From the NCBI GenBank assembly GCA_036346225.1, contig JARFIW010000500.1, forward strand, positions 992,001-1,056,000: a stretch of 64,000 bases of DNA. The letters run 5' to 3'. Source of the stretch: Platerodrilus igneus (taxonomy: Eukaryota; Arthropoda; Insecta; Coleoptera; Lycidae). Below are positions 45,433 to 55,690 of this stretch, piece by piece (positions within the stretch are counted from its first letter, which is position 1; every line of letters starts with the position of its first letter). Position numbers and translations under genes: made by a program. Below the pieces are notes generated by a model. It was not told where the DNA came from, made no database searches, and saw only the letters and a program-made list of their open reading frames with translations.

Positions 45433-46460
45433 TTGTTGGTTTCTTCTCAGATCAAACTTCAGATAAAGCTAAAGCTTATTTATCTGTTGCTAATGCTGTC
45501 GATGATTATCAGTTCGGAATCACTTCTGACGAAGCAATTTACAAGGAATATGAAGCTACATGTGGTTCTATTGTCTTATTTAAACAGTTCGACGAAGGAA
45601 AATCCATTTTTGAAGGTGAACATACTGAACAGAACATCAAAAGTTTTGTTACATCAGAGTCGCTACCAAACCTCGTAGAATTCAATTATGAAACGGCACC
45701 TAAGATCTTTGGAGGTGAAATTAAGAGCCATTTACTCATCTTTGTATCTAAAAGTGATGACAAAACCAGTGCTATTGTATCTGCTGCTCGTTCAGTCGCC
45801 AAACGTTACAAATCTAAAATTTTGTTTGTTACAATCGATTTAGAGGAGGAAGACCTCCAGCGAATTTTAGAATTCTTTGGAATTAAAAAAGAAGAGGTTC
45901 CCACTGCACGTATTATTAAACTTGAGAAAGAAATATCAAAATTCAAACCTGAATCGTCCGAACTTGATGCTGAAAGCATAACTACATTTGTAGATAAGTT
46001 CTTAAAAGGTGAGCTTAAACAACATTTATTAAGTCAAGAACTTCCTGAAGATTGGAATAAACAACCCGTGCGTGTTCTTGTTGCAAGCAATTTCGATGAA
46101 GTTGTATTAGATAAATCCAAGGACGTCCTTGTAGAATTTTATGCTCCATGGTGTGGTCATTGTAAACAGTTGGTCCCTATTTATGAAAAAGTTGCAGAAC
46201 ATTTTGAAAGTAATGTTGATGTTGTTATTGCTAAAATTGATTCCACAGCAAATGAACTCGAACATACTCGTATTACAAGCTTCCCTACAATTAAACTATA
46301 CAAGAAAGAACACAACAAAGTTATTGATTACAATGGTCCTAGGACTTTTGAAGGGTTATCTAAGTTTGTAGAGTCAGGTGGTGTTGAGGATGGTGCAGCA
46401 GAAGAGCCAGTTGAAGAAGAGACTGAAAATGATGATACTGCACGGCGAGATGAATTGTAA
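45433..46460 (+). CDS. Pdi: Protein disulfide isomerase, 3' terminal exon (partial)
   Basis: The exon encodes about 342 residues, the C-terminal two-thirds of an insect PDI (usually near 495). It begins [17 protein letters not shown] in the b domain, continues through b' ([49 protein letters not shown]), and has a complete a' thioredoxin domain with [18 protein letters not shown] is at 46152-46163, about residues 241-244 of this piece, with the cis-proline segment SFPTIKLY after it. An acidic tail ends RRDEL, an ER-retrieval signal. It catalyses disulfide formation and isomerisation in the ER lumen. The signal peptide, first thioredoxin (a) domain and start codon are in upstream exons not found in this window. 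The frame has no defect, so the gene is probably functional. The shorter plus frames at 45379-45678 and 46141-46371 are shadows. Confidence 0.95.
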
Positions 46461-46528
46461 TTGTAGTACTGACATATTTTTGTTCGTTTTCTTTTAATGA
46501 TTATGTAATAATTATGAAGTTGTTTATT

Positions 46529-46560
46529 AATAAAATATTGTCATATCGTACAGTAATAAA
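46529..46560 (+). terminator. Polyadenylation signals of the PDI gene
   Basis: Two AATAAA hexamers lie at 46529-46534 and 46555-46560, about 70 and 95 bp after the stop codon. That gives a short 3' UTR. Which one is used cannot be told from sequence. Confidence 0.75.
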
Positions 46561-46579
46561 TATTACCTTACAGTGATTT

Positions 46580-46598
46580 GTCGTTGCTTGGCAACGAC
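46580..46598. other. Perfect 8-bp hairpin just beyond the PDI poly(A) signals
   Basis: GTCGTTGC-TTG-GCAACGAC forms a perfect stem with a three-base loop, 20 bp past the second AATAAA. It could be an RNA structure in the downstream element of the 3' end or a chance palindrome. Confidence 0.7.
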
Positions 46599-46819
46599 TA
46601 AACACTTGGAAATATTCAACTTTCCTTTAAGAAATTTTATAAGAAATGTCAAAATTTCTGAACGATTTGCGGCAAAACTTTTAATTTACATAGAAAATTA
46701 AATCAGTTAGAATCAGAAAGTATCTATGGTATAATAAATAACTTTTATGCAAGATAAAAAAATTAAATTAATTCGTAAAGTTTAGTGATATGAAACAAAA
46801 TTATTATTTAAAAAACATT

Positions 46820-47590
46820 TTTGTCACTTAAGACTTGGATGAGCATCAGATCTGATAATCAGGTACATGCTTTAATTTAAATCTTTTACAATATTTATAA
46901 CTGAAAATTCTAAGATATAAAAATTTAATCAATTATCACTTCGAAAGAATCAAATGTTAGGAATAAGAAAATGTACTTATTAGTACTATAGATTACGACG
47001 CTTAACGATGGGGTGTCGATTCTTACGGACTACTACACGGTTGCTCGGGACAACCCTAGCGGAAGGGTGTGTGTGTGTGTGCGCGTGTGTGTGTGTGTGT
47101 GTGTGTGCGTGCGTGTGCGTGTGTATGTCAAAACAATATATGGAGTTTTTTGTGGCCTTTCAAAACGTCACTCACCCTTAGCCACTAGTGGTTGGCGGCG
47201 GCCTTCAGGTTGGTCTAGCACAAGTCCCGGCTGTATCAAGGCGTTGGCTACAAGCTAATGCGGTGTGGGATAGATCTTCTTCAACATCGATAACTTGCCA
47301 TCTAGTTGTCTCACTATTGGGGTGGTTAACCCTACGGGGGATTTGCGCTGCAATAAAAACTAATTAAGAAACTGAAGTTTTTGGACAGCAGTCTCATCAT
47401 CAATGACTTTGCAGTTCGCTTGCCTCGAAGATGTGGAAGTGAATGAATTAAGAAAATTACTTCCCAGGACAGTTCAAGTGGGGGGAAATCTTATCAGAAC
47501 AAAACTTTCAACACCCACGCGTCGTATGTATGAAACAAGTTGCAAACTATGAGGTATTTCCTCAACCATAAGGTGTTTACAGGGGCTTTT
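46820..47590 (+). repeat. Dispersed repeat with an inverted partner, left copy
   Basis: This segment matches the reverse complement of 51115-51870. Shared parts are GATGAGCATCAGATCTGATA near 46836, CACTCACCCTTAGCCACTAG with GGTTGG near 47170, AGTCTCATCATCAATGACTT near 47390 (partner ACTTTCCAACCTGATTGACT region), and GAGGTATTTCCTCAACCATA with AGGTGTTTAC near 47550. Conservation is patchy. A GT microsatellite has expanded within it. No coding sequence was recognised. Confidence 0.6.
47067..47127. repeat. (GT)n microsatellite
   Basis: About 60 bp of GT repeats interrupted by GC and AT steps (GTGTGCGCGTGTG, GTGCGTGCGTGTGCGTGTGTATG). The 81-codon frame across it (47013-47258) is low-complexity and not a gene. 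Confidence 0.95.
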
Positions 47591-50500
47591 GATAGATTCA
47601 ATTGTTATTTGTGACTTTACAAACCGAGTTTGATAACAGCTGGATTGTATTCTACAAGATTGTGGATACGAAATGTTGAACTTAACCCTGTGATCGAATC
47701 AAATTAAAAAATAACAACGAGCTTGTTGTTTTCGTATGAGATCAAAAACCTATTAAAACTTGAGTATCGACCTACTGTAAATAAGTGGTCTGGACGGATT
47801 TTTTCATTTTTTTTCCTTTCGCTTTTCCGGTATATACCTAAGTTGGTTCAACCAGTAAATTTTTCCTTAAAAAAAATTGTTACACCATCCTCAACGAGTG
47901 TGTTTCAACTTAAGCAATTACGGTTAGATCCACTATTCACCGTTTAGTGCCCACACTTTCAAATTTCGCTGAAATTAGAGTCCAGAGCTAGTCCGAAAGT
48001 CTCCTCAAAGTCTTTTATTACGGATTAAAATTTCATCTTTATTAAATTATGACTTTAAGATAAGGTACGTTTGTTAAACCCATCTTTTAATACAATCGTA
48101 CCCAAACAGTTTTTTGAACCGGCGTCCAACTAGCCCCAAGGAAAATTGTATTAATGTCATGGTATTTACCAATCAATCCTGATACAAAGTAACACTGGTT
48201 ACTTATCTGTTAAGAAGGATCACTTTACCCTACGTGGTGAGGAGAATATTCTCAAAAAGGGTTCCTAAAATTCGTTCTTTTAATTGTGTTTAATTGGTCT
48301 TTCTTCTGATAATGGTAATTATCAGTTAAATAATGTATTTATTCTTTTAACTAGTATTTTGTGGTTGGGGAATTTTTTATATTTATTTCATTTCGATTTA
48401 AAAGTTTTGCAAAATTGTCATCATCACTCAATTCCAGCAGTAGCAGCAATGTGGCCATTATTTCATCAAGTCACTCTTGACATACTGATGCCTACTGTAC
48501 AATAGTATCATTATTTTGGTATCGAGTCTAGCCATTCAATGATGTTTTTTAATACTATCTAATTTGTATCTGAATTTTTCAGTAAATAATACAAGCGTAT
48601 AGAAAGTCCAAAATGGTTCATTCATTATCAAGAGCAGACACATTCGTTCCACAAACCAAACTCTTAATTTTGAACAACTACCGAACGAGATTGCTTCGAA
48701 CCTAGTCATCGACTTCTGTTGTATTTGTAAAGTAATATTTTGTCGTTTAAATTTTTGTGTGCATAAACTAGTTTTATTTATAGATAGGCATGTAGAAGGG
48801 CATGCATGAAGAAACTGGTGTTGGGGAAATTCGGAGGCAAGTGGATGGTTTTTTGAAACAAGAAGACTACGGTACCATAGAACGTATAAAAGTGGTCCAA
48901 AAACGTAGGAGCAGAATGAGCCATGGTCTTCAAAAAAAAACTCGAACTCATATGGCAGAAGCTTCCGGACTCTAGGGAGCGGTAGATAATAAGTTTACTA
49001 GAGGATTTTACACCAAGGATTAGATAACATTAAGTTATATATTTTTAAGTTGATTAAACATAATTAATAGCTACGTAATCATTTTTTTATATCTTATACA
49101 GGTTGAAAAATGTACTTAACTGAACATAGCAAATTAGGCAATTAGTTTCATTCACAAATGTTTTATACATGTTTGTGCGGGGATTTCTCAAGCCATTCAT
49201 TTTCACGCTATACGATAACAAATTAACTTGTTCACGTTCCGCAAAATTAATAGAACTATGAAAAAATTAGAATAAACGAGCGAGGGTTCGCATTTCCAAT
49301 ATTAAAAACTTCTTGCATTTTTGTAATAAAAGTGTTTTTAAAATTTACATGTGTGAATTTATTATGTTCCATTCCAAATATTTCAGTATGGTGAACTGAT
49401 CTGTGCGTGCCGTGCACAGAATTCCAGTGCCAAAACGTCACTCAAAATGGTTTACAGCGTGGGAGGCGTAAAGCATGATTTTAAATGCGATTGTGGAAAA
49501 ATTCATTCTCTCATGGCTCGATCTTAACATAAAAATAGGCAGCTATTCTTTTAATACGTCACTGTCGGTCTGGCCTGGTGAAGAGTTTAATCTCTTTCAT
49601 CTATTTTAAACGAGAATTCGGTGTTACTATGTCCTCTTGTACATAAAAGAGGGGCAATTCGGTATATCGTAATATCCTATTTTAATGAAAGTTCGGGTAG
49701 GTTATGAAATTTAAACGATGCGCGAAATTGCTGTGTAAGACTTTAAAATTTATTAATGTATACAGCTTATAAATAAATCAACAATATACAACTTTGGCGT
49801 TCATTCAAACACATCCAGCTACGTTTGTGGGCGTTTGGAAATATGTAATTCTATGCATAATACAAATGAATAGAAATGCAACGTCCGTCTTCATAAAATA
49901 TTTAATAAGTTTGTAAGAACCCTAATAATAGCTAGCAGATGTAACTTAAGAGTGCTACCGCGAGTCCCTTAGTTCTTAAATCGTTCAGTTTTTTAAATTC
50001 TATTTCAAGTTTATGAAAAATAGTATATTGCTGACTAATATATACACTAAAGCAAGAATGGAAGAGAAGTTTTTTAATACTACAAAAAGGTTTTATATGA
50101 ATATTATGCTTCTACGATGAAATAGACTTTTTATACCAGAAATATTTATGAAATACGTATAATACACAATAACAATATAACATAATACAGAGTATATGTT
50201 TTTGCTCTTGCTGGGTACGGGAGGTAGGATATTGCAGCAGGTCAGCAACATTGTTTTGAACAACCTGAAGCAATATTGTATATTTATGTGTAGTTTTGGC
50301 AAAAACAAATTTGCCGTCCTTTTAGCAGCAAATAGCTATATAAAGCTTTTAGTGTGCCCTACGAATGCTATTGTACGTTTCGAGTTATAGACTAAACGCA
50401 TTATTACCACTAAGCATCTAGAAGTTTGACGCTTTCGGGTCATTCTACTTGTTACATCCCATTTACTTACATTGTTATTTGTAATCTAACATTCTAAGTA

Positions 50501-51114
50501 GTAAAACTCCTATACTTTTTCTAATCAAACTATAAGATTTGCTATTTACGCTATAAGATTGCTGATAAAGTACTTCCCTTTCCTATTTTATTAGTGATTT
50601 TTTTATTCTATCACAGCCGTTTGTTTTCTATATGAACTTTAAACCCGCCGTCTAATCATTGCAATTTATTCTAGTCTTTTTCAAAATTTTAAGTAGTGTA
50701 TTCCAATCGTTTTTGGCATAAGCATTTTAAATGGTCTGACCTGATCTTCTATGAAGGTTACGACTTCAGTATTTATAATTTATAATAAATTTCTGAGTTT
50801 AAATTTTCTGGTTTCAAGTTGTAACAATTTTTTTGCTTTGTAAAAAAAATTCGAAACATTTAGAAGCATTAAGGTAATAGCAAAAAAATTGAAAAAATTC
50901 GCCAAGAATATTTATTTGCAAATTTAGGTAGATTTTCGAATTTTTAATACGTCCTTAGTCCCATATGGAAACAACATGCAAATTGTTATTTTCTAGTTTG
51001 GTTCAATTACAAGGCTAAGTTCAACATATTGTACCCACAATAATGTAGAAAATAATTCAGCTGTTTTGAAACCTGGTTTGTAAAATCATAATATAGCAAT
51101 TTGATCTTTCAAAA
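47591..51114. other. Largely unassigned sequence between inverted repeats
   Basis: No gene was found. Two dispersed repeat pieces can be named: 49098-49260 aligns with 28030-28200 (family Z), and 49680-49950 aligns with 56300-56560 (family Y). The open frames 47723-47947 and 48284-48505 have no recognised motif. Confidence 0.5.
49680..49950 (+). repeat. Dispersed repeat family Y, copy 1
   Basis: This aligns with 56300-56560 in the same orientation: TTCGGGTAGGTTATGAAA, TATTAATGTATACAGC, ATAAATAAATCAACAATATA, CAACTTTGGCGTTCATTCAA and CATAAAATATTTAATAAGTT each have close counterparts. It is noncoding; ends were not fixed. Confidence 0.65.
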
Positions 51115-51870
51115 CTCCGTGTAAACACCTTATTGTTCACGAAATACCTCAAGGTATTCAACTTGTTTCACACACACGACGCATGGGCATTGAACATTTG
51201 TTCTGATGACATTTCTTTGCAAATAATTTTCTAAATCCGCTCACTCCACATCATCTTTGAGTCAATCAGGTTGGAAAGTCATTGATGGTAAAATATTATG
51301 ATCAAAAATTTAAGTGTCTTGATTAATTTTATTACAGCGCAAAAACTCAGTAGGGCCAACAACAAAAATATAAAAAAGTTGACAAAATGCAGTAGAATCA
51401 AGAACCACCTACTAGCCTACATGTACCCTCTAACATTGTTAATTATCCAGCAGCTCGTCCACCACGTACGACATCAGTCTGAGACTATCACCTTTGTCAC
51501 TGTAAGCAAATCAGCTGGAACCTGTGTCTAACCAATCTAAGGATAGCAGCCAGCGGCCAGTGGTTAAGGGTGAGTGATTTTTGCATAATCCCAAATGGAT
51601 ATTTTCTTTATTTTACAAACTCCCTTTCCACAACGGCTAAGTTTCGATCCGCGGAAATCTCTGTCGTTCCATTCTGTAACACCTGGCAAAGTCGGAATTA
51701 TTTTTTTGTCGATTATATACTATTTTTTACTTAGAATGGATATTTTCTTGAAAGTAATATTTGCTCTAAATTTGGTATATTTAAAACTTTCACTAATAAC
51801 CATTTAAGACTATTTGAATTACAGTTTATGACTAAATTTGTACGTAATTATCAGATCTGATGCTCATATA
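51115..51870 (-). repeat. Dispersed repeat with an inverted partner, right copy
   Basis: Reverse-complement partner of 46820-47590. Recognisable blocks are GTAAACACCTTATTGTTCAC, GGCCAGTGGTTAAGGGTGAG and TTATCAGATCTGATGCTCAT. The last ends in the palindrome ATCAGATCTGAT, present in both copies. The partners differ in much of the interior, so they are diverged members of one family in opposite orientation, about 3.5 kb apart. Confidence 0.6.
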
Positions 51871-52487
51871 GATCCTAAGAAACAAAATGTCGTTTATCTA
51901 ATAAATTTTTGATAGCCCTAGCATATGCGAAATTATTTGTTTCTTTTTATAATTGCATTAAAAACTTTTATTATACAGTGTCCGGAAAATACGTGTACAA
52001 CGTGAGAACAGAGATACATTCCTTGTCTCAAAATAGATCGATCTGGACCAACTTACCCTATATACAAGTTGCTTCATTTAGCCGCTAGAGGGCTTCAAAA
52101 TTCGTGAAATATTCTATATATTTTAAAATAACTCGAAAACGCGTCGATTTATTTTGACCATTTTTTTGGAGTGAGTTTCCACTTTCAATTGACATTTTGT
52201 GGTGCTGTACACAATGGTTTTAAAAGCATACGAGTGTCCCAAAGATTATGTGTTATATAAATATTTAACCATAATCTTTTTGCCGCTTATGTAATGACTA
52301 CAAATTTTTTTTATGAAGAGTTTTCTTAATTTGGAAACTTCTTTGTCTCTTGTAACATTTTGATTAGATGAGCGGTTTGCCAGAAAAAATAATTTCAAAC
52401 GTCTGAATAATTTCGTCATCATAGCTGCATTAAGTGTAAAATCTTTAGCGCTGCGACCATCACTGCAACAGCGGTCTACAGACATGG
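51871..52487. other. Unassigned sequence, possible transposon end near 51975
   Basis: TACAGTGTCCGGAAAATACG at about 51974 has the look of a DNA transposon terminus (CAGTGTCCGG...), but no inverted partner was found. A 79-codon minus frame (52246-52485) has no motif. Confidence 0.35.
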
Positions 52488-53080
52488 GCAGTTGGGTCTA
52501 CGTCAAAGATCAATCGGGCCTACATCAAAATACCATTTGACATAACGTAGCAGAACCATTGAACCTACGTCAAAGAACTAAAAAGAGAATCTTACTAGTA
52601 TTGATAAGCGCGTAAGACCTTACGGATGCACCCACGATATCCACTTCTCGTAAAAAAAAACCTGCATCGCTCTAGGAGTAATAGTATTAACCACGCAGAG
52701 AGTACATGTTATGACGGCGAAAGGCAGGACCAAAGTGAAAGTGAAAATAGGAAATGACATGATAAGCGATTCAAATATTTGAGTAACACATGTCACAACA
52801 ACACTTCTAAAGTCGTTGTTATGCATGAATACATAACGCAAACCGACAAATTCGAATACAATTGTAGAAAATTTAGGCTATTCAAACTTGCATTATTACT
52901 TATAAATAAAGCGAGCATATTCTTTAGAAAACAAAAATTGTAGATAACCAGGTATATTTGCTGCATTTATCCAACAGTAAAGATAAATTGAGGTACTTTG
53001 ACTTAAATTAAATGCGCTAATAATATTCTACAAAGCATTAGAAAAGTACTTGTTTCAAGGGGATTAGGTTGAGCTTTACA
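52488..53080. repeat. Dispersed repeat family R, copy 2
   Basis: This aligns with 3299-3870. The minus-strand frame 52841 to 52620 (FMHNNDFRSVVVTCVTQIFE then TFTLVLPF and NTITPRAM) corresponds position for position to the frame in the other copy. Downstream noncoding also matches (AAAACAAAAATTGTAGATAA, AAGTACTTGTTTCAA). As in copy 1, the frame is preceded by stops and cannot be a complete gene. Confidence 0.6.
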
Positions 53081-53239
53081 AGAACAAATCGATTTATTAA
53101 ATGATACAGCATGACCAGGAGCATTCCCTATGACATATTTACACAAGATATCGGAACGGAAACGCGGGGATATTTAAAACGAATCCCAAAACGAACAAAA
53201 ACATTCAGTAGGGCATAATTTTAAAGGGGTGGATATTGA

Positions 53240-54215
53240 GTTATCTGACTTATCTTAACAAATTTCGTACATATAATATTTAACTAAAGAGTTATTGGTG
53301 AGTGCAATTAAGATTAGAATGTGCTCGTCCTAACTATAAAAGAGACTTTGGACTCGGTACAAGTGAATAAGAAGCTGTATGTTTTTGTTAGATTTAACAT
53401 ATTGTTCCCTGTATGTTTGTTGTGGTTTGTTTTGTATTTTTCTTAATCTTTCTTGGGTATTAAGCCACTCAGAGTTTTTAAAATTGTCTTTATATCATGG
53501 CAATTAGGTAATTTTCCTCCTCAAGATAAATATTAAAAAACGGCTGCTTAAACCTTACGATAACGTAATCGCACACTTCTTTAATAATCATCCACTCAAC
53601 CGCAAAAATAGAAACATGTTAAAAAATGTTCCAATCATCAAGTTATTAAATTTATATGAAATTTAACTATATAAAAATTAATCAGCTGATTTCACGTTAA
53701 GCGTATTAGCTACCTTAAAAAGCCGCTCTCACGGCGCAACACAAATTGAAAGTACTCATTCTTCTAAACTTTAAAATTTTCACCTAAAGTATTCAAATCA
53801 AAGATTAATAAATCAAAGTCACCTTCAATTTGTGTCATAAATGTCAAAATTAATTTTTTTTTATTATTTTGACAAAGATCCTAGGTCATGGATCAAAACG
53901 TAAATAAAGACAATTTTAAAAACTCTGAGTGGTTTAATACCCAAGAATGACTAAGAAAAATAACATATTGTTCATAAGGCAAAGCCGTTGTGGCAATTTT
54001 GGACTCTATTTTTTATATTTTAAGTTTGTGTGAGAGAAAGTTATTTTTCCTAAATATTAGAAGTAAGGTATTATTTATCAGAGAAATGGTGTTGTGGATA
54101 TAGTATATCTGAAAGCTTGTTTGTAAAAAATATTTCCTGTCATTATAAACCTGATGCCTGATTCTATGGTTTTATTTTGAAAAGAGCTAGCCAAATAATT
54201 AAGCAACGGGCACCC
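53240..54215 (+). repeat. Dispersed repeat family V, copy 2, split by element P
   Basis: Left half 53240-53394 and right half 53974-54215 together align with 22850-23260. The join coincides exactly with a 13-bp duplication flanking the P insertion, so the homology independently proves the insertion boundaries. Confidence 0.75.
53408..53960 (-). mobile_element. 0.55-kb dispersed element P, copy 2, with inverted ends and 13-bp duplication
   Basis: TAACATATTGTTC is present at 53395-53407 and 53961-53973, a perfect 13-bp target duplication. Both ends carry an inverted sequence: TTAAGCCACTCAGAGTTTTT on the left and AAAAACTCTGAGTGGTTTAA on the right, each with an adjoining TTTTAAAATTGTCTTTA or its complement. 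Most of the interior matches the copy at 6787-7335. A long, variable target duplication points to reverse-transcription-based insertion rather than cut-and-paste. The inverted arrangement and the GATCC-hairpin followed by (G)AAACGT recall Penelope-like element termini; this is inference. Confidence 0.75.
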
Positions 54216-54284
54216 TTAGTCCAAAGCACCTTTATCGACACCCAACCTCATTTAGAATCACTTCAGTTTTGTTTATAATTATAA

Positions 54285-54519
54285 TTATATATAATTATAT
54301 ATATATATATATATATATAACTATAATTGAACTTGAAGGTTTATAATTATAATTATAGACCTTCAAGTACTTACCAGTAATACTTCAAATTTAACCGGCG
54401 ACGGCAGTACGGCCATTTGTGGATCTCAAACGTTAATATGTGTATAGCACCATAGTTACGATTACACGAACCTTATTACAACTATCGCGATACAGCACAA
54501 CACAAAAGTACTTGAAGGT
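54285..54519. repeat. (AT)n tract with ACTTGAAGGT inverted repeats
   Basis: An AT-rich tract (TATAATTATAATTATATATA, then a pure AT run at about 54293-54319) is followed by a hairpin whose perfect 10-bp arms are ACTTGAAGGT (54331-54340) and ACCTTCAAGT (54359-54368). A third copy, ACTTGAAGGT, is at 54510-54519. The set looks like the remains of a small foldback or MITE-like element. Confidence 0.7.
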
Positions 54520-54609
54520 TAATTGCGATAAAAACTATAGATTATATTATATACATGACCGGGGGGGGGAATTGATCTGCAAGCTACATCTAATGAGATA
54601 ATTAAAGTT

Positions 54610-54632
54610 ACAACAACAACAACAACAACAAC

Positions 54633-54721
<89 letters not shown>

Positions 54722-54722
54722 C
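54610..54722. repeat. (CAA)n trinucleotide microsatellite
   Basis: About 37 CAA repeats with one extra A near 54633. On the minus strand this creates apparent poly-leucine and poly-valine frames (54519-54725, 54547-54762), which are artefacts of the repeat. Confidence 0.98.
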
Positions 54723-54896
54723 CAATCACGGTATTCCCTTTCGGGGTAACTAAACCTAGCACCTCTTTCTGGGAGGATATGCACGGTATAATTCTAGAAT
54801 ACTACATTACTTTTACTCTCAGCACCAATCATAATCTTTCTCCACATCTCTCGGTCTACACACTTCCTTTGCCTCTGTAACATTCATACATAGCTT

Positions 54897-55508
54897 TTAG
54901 TATGCTCTTTTATTCCTCATACTTCTCACCTGTCGTGCTTTCAGAACTTCCTCTACTACATCTAACCATCTTCTACGCGGCCTGCCCCTTGCAGCTCTAC
55001 CAGTCATCTTGTTTGCATATATACGTTTGGTAAGTCTATCCTCGTTCATTATTTCCATATGAATAAACCATCTAAGCGTACTTCGTTCGCTTAACTCCTT
55101 AAGAGTCACTTGCATCCCACACAATGCTCTGATCCATTCGTTCGACACTTTGTCTCTCAACGTTTTTCCGCACACACTTCTTAGGAGCCTCATTTCCGCA
55201 GCATTTATACGACTAACATGCTTCTTCTGGCAGATTCGAGTTTCGCTTCTATACAGAACAGTTAGCACAAACATACTGTTGTAAATGGTCAGCTTTGCGT
55301 TTATACTCAATCCTTCATTCCTGTTCACTGCCCACATACTTCCAGACACTTTTCTTCCAGCATTTGCCCTCCTTTCTATTTCACCATCCAGTTTTCCATT
55401 ACCCAAAAACTTTCTACCCAAGTATACGAAGTCATTCACTTTCTCTATCGTGCCATTGTCCATTCTAAATACAAAGCCATCAATTCCTCCACCTCTATCA
55501 AAAATCAT
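54897..55508 (-). pseudogene. LINE C-terminal region, 203-codon open frame
   Basis: The frame reads VNDFVYLGRKFLGNGKLDGE, IERRANAGRKVSGSMWAVNR, LSINAKLTIYNSMFVLTVLY, INAAEMRLLRSVCGKTLRDK and GRAARGRPRRRWLDVVEEVL. These are the post-palm and C-terminal motifs of a non-LTR retrotransposon common in arthropods and other invertebrates. It is a different family from the RTE-like copies elsewhere in the window. The reverse transcriptase palm and endonuclease are absent (truncated at 55508), so it is a fragment, but it has no stops and is relatively young. Confidence 0.85.
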
Positions 55509-55527
55509 TAATTTACAATTATAATTA

Positions 55528-55690
55528 TAAGAGAAGTAGAGATAGACCTAGATAAGACTAATGTACATTGGTAGTAAAAGCAGTTGGCTGTGCAAATTTT
55601 AGGTAAATAGATAGGTTAACTCAGAAAAGGAAACAATGGAGATACTCGTCTAAAGAGTTTCAGGACTGAAGACCTAACGATGAGAGCAAT
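55528..55690 (+). pseudogene. RTE-like LINE 3' terminus
   Basis: Fragments read RSRDRPR, VVKAVGCANFR, QKRKQWRYSSKEFQD and stop, followed by AGACCTAACGATGAGAG. This is the same 3' end as 7540-7690 and 57022-57150, and is a short, 5'-truncated copy as expected for LINE insertion. It lies next to an oppositely oriented LINE fragment of another family. Confidence 0.75.

Noticed and set aside
47013..47258. 81-codon frame across the GT microsatellite
   Set aside because: Low-complexity translation of a simple repeat.
54519..54762. Two overlapping minus-strand frames encoding long poly-leucine and poly-valine
   Set aside because: They are translations of the (CAA)n microsatellite and have no other protein-like sequence.
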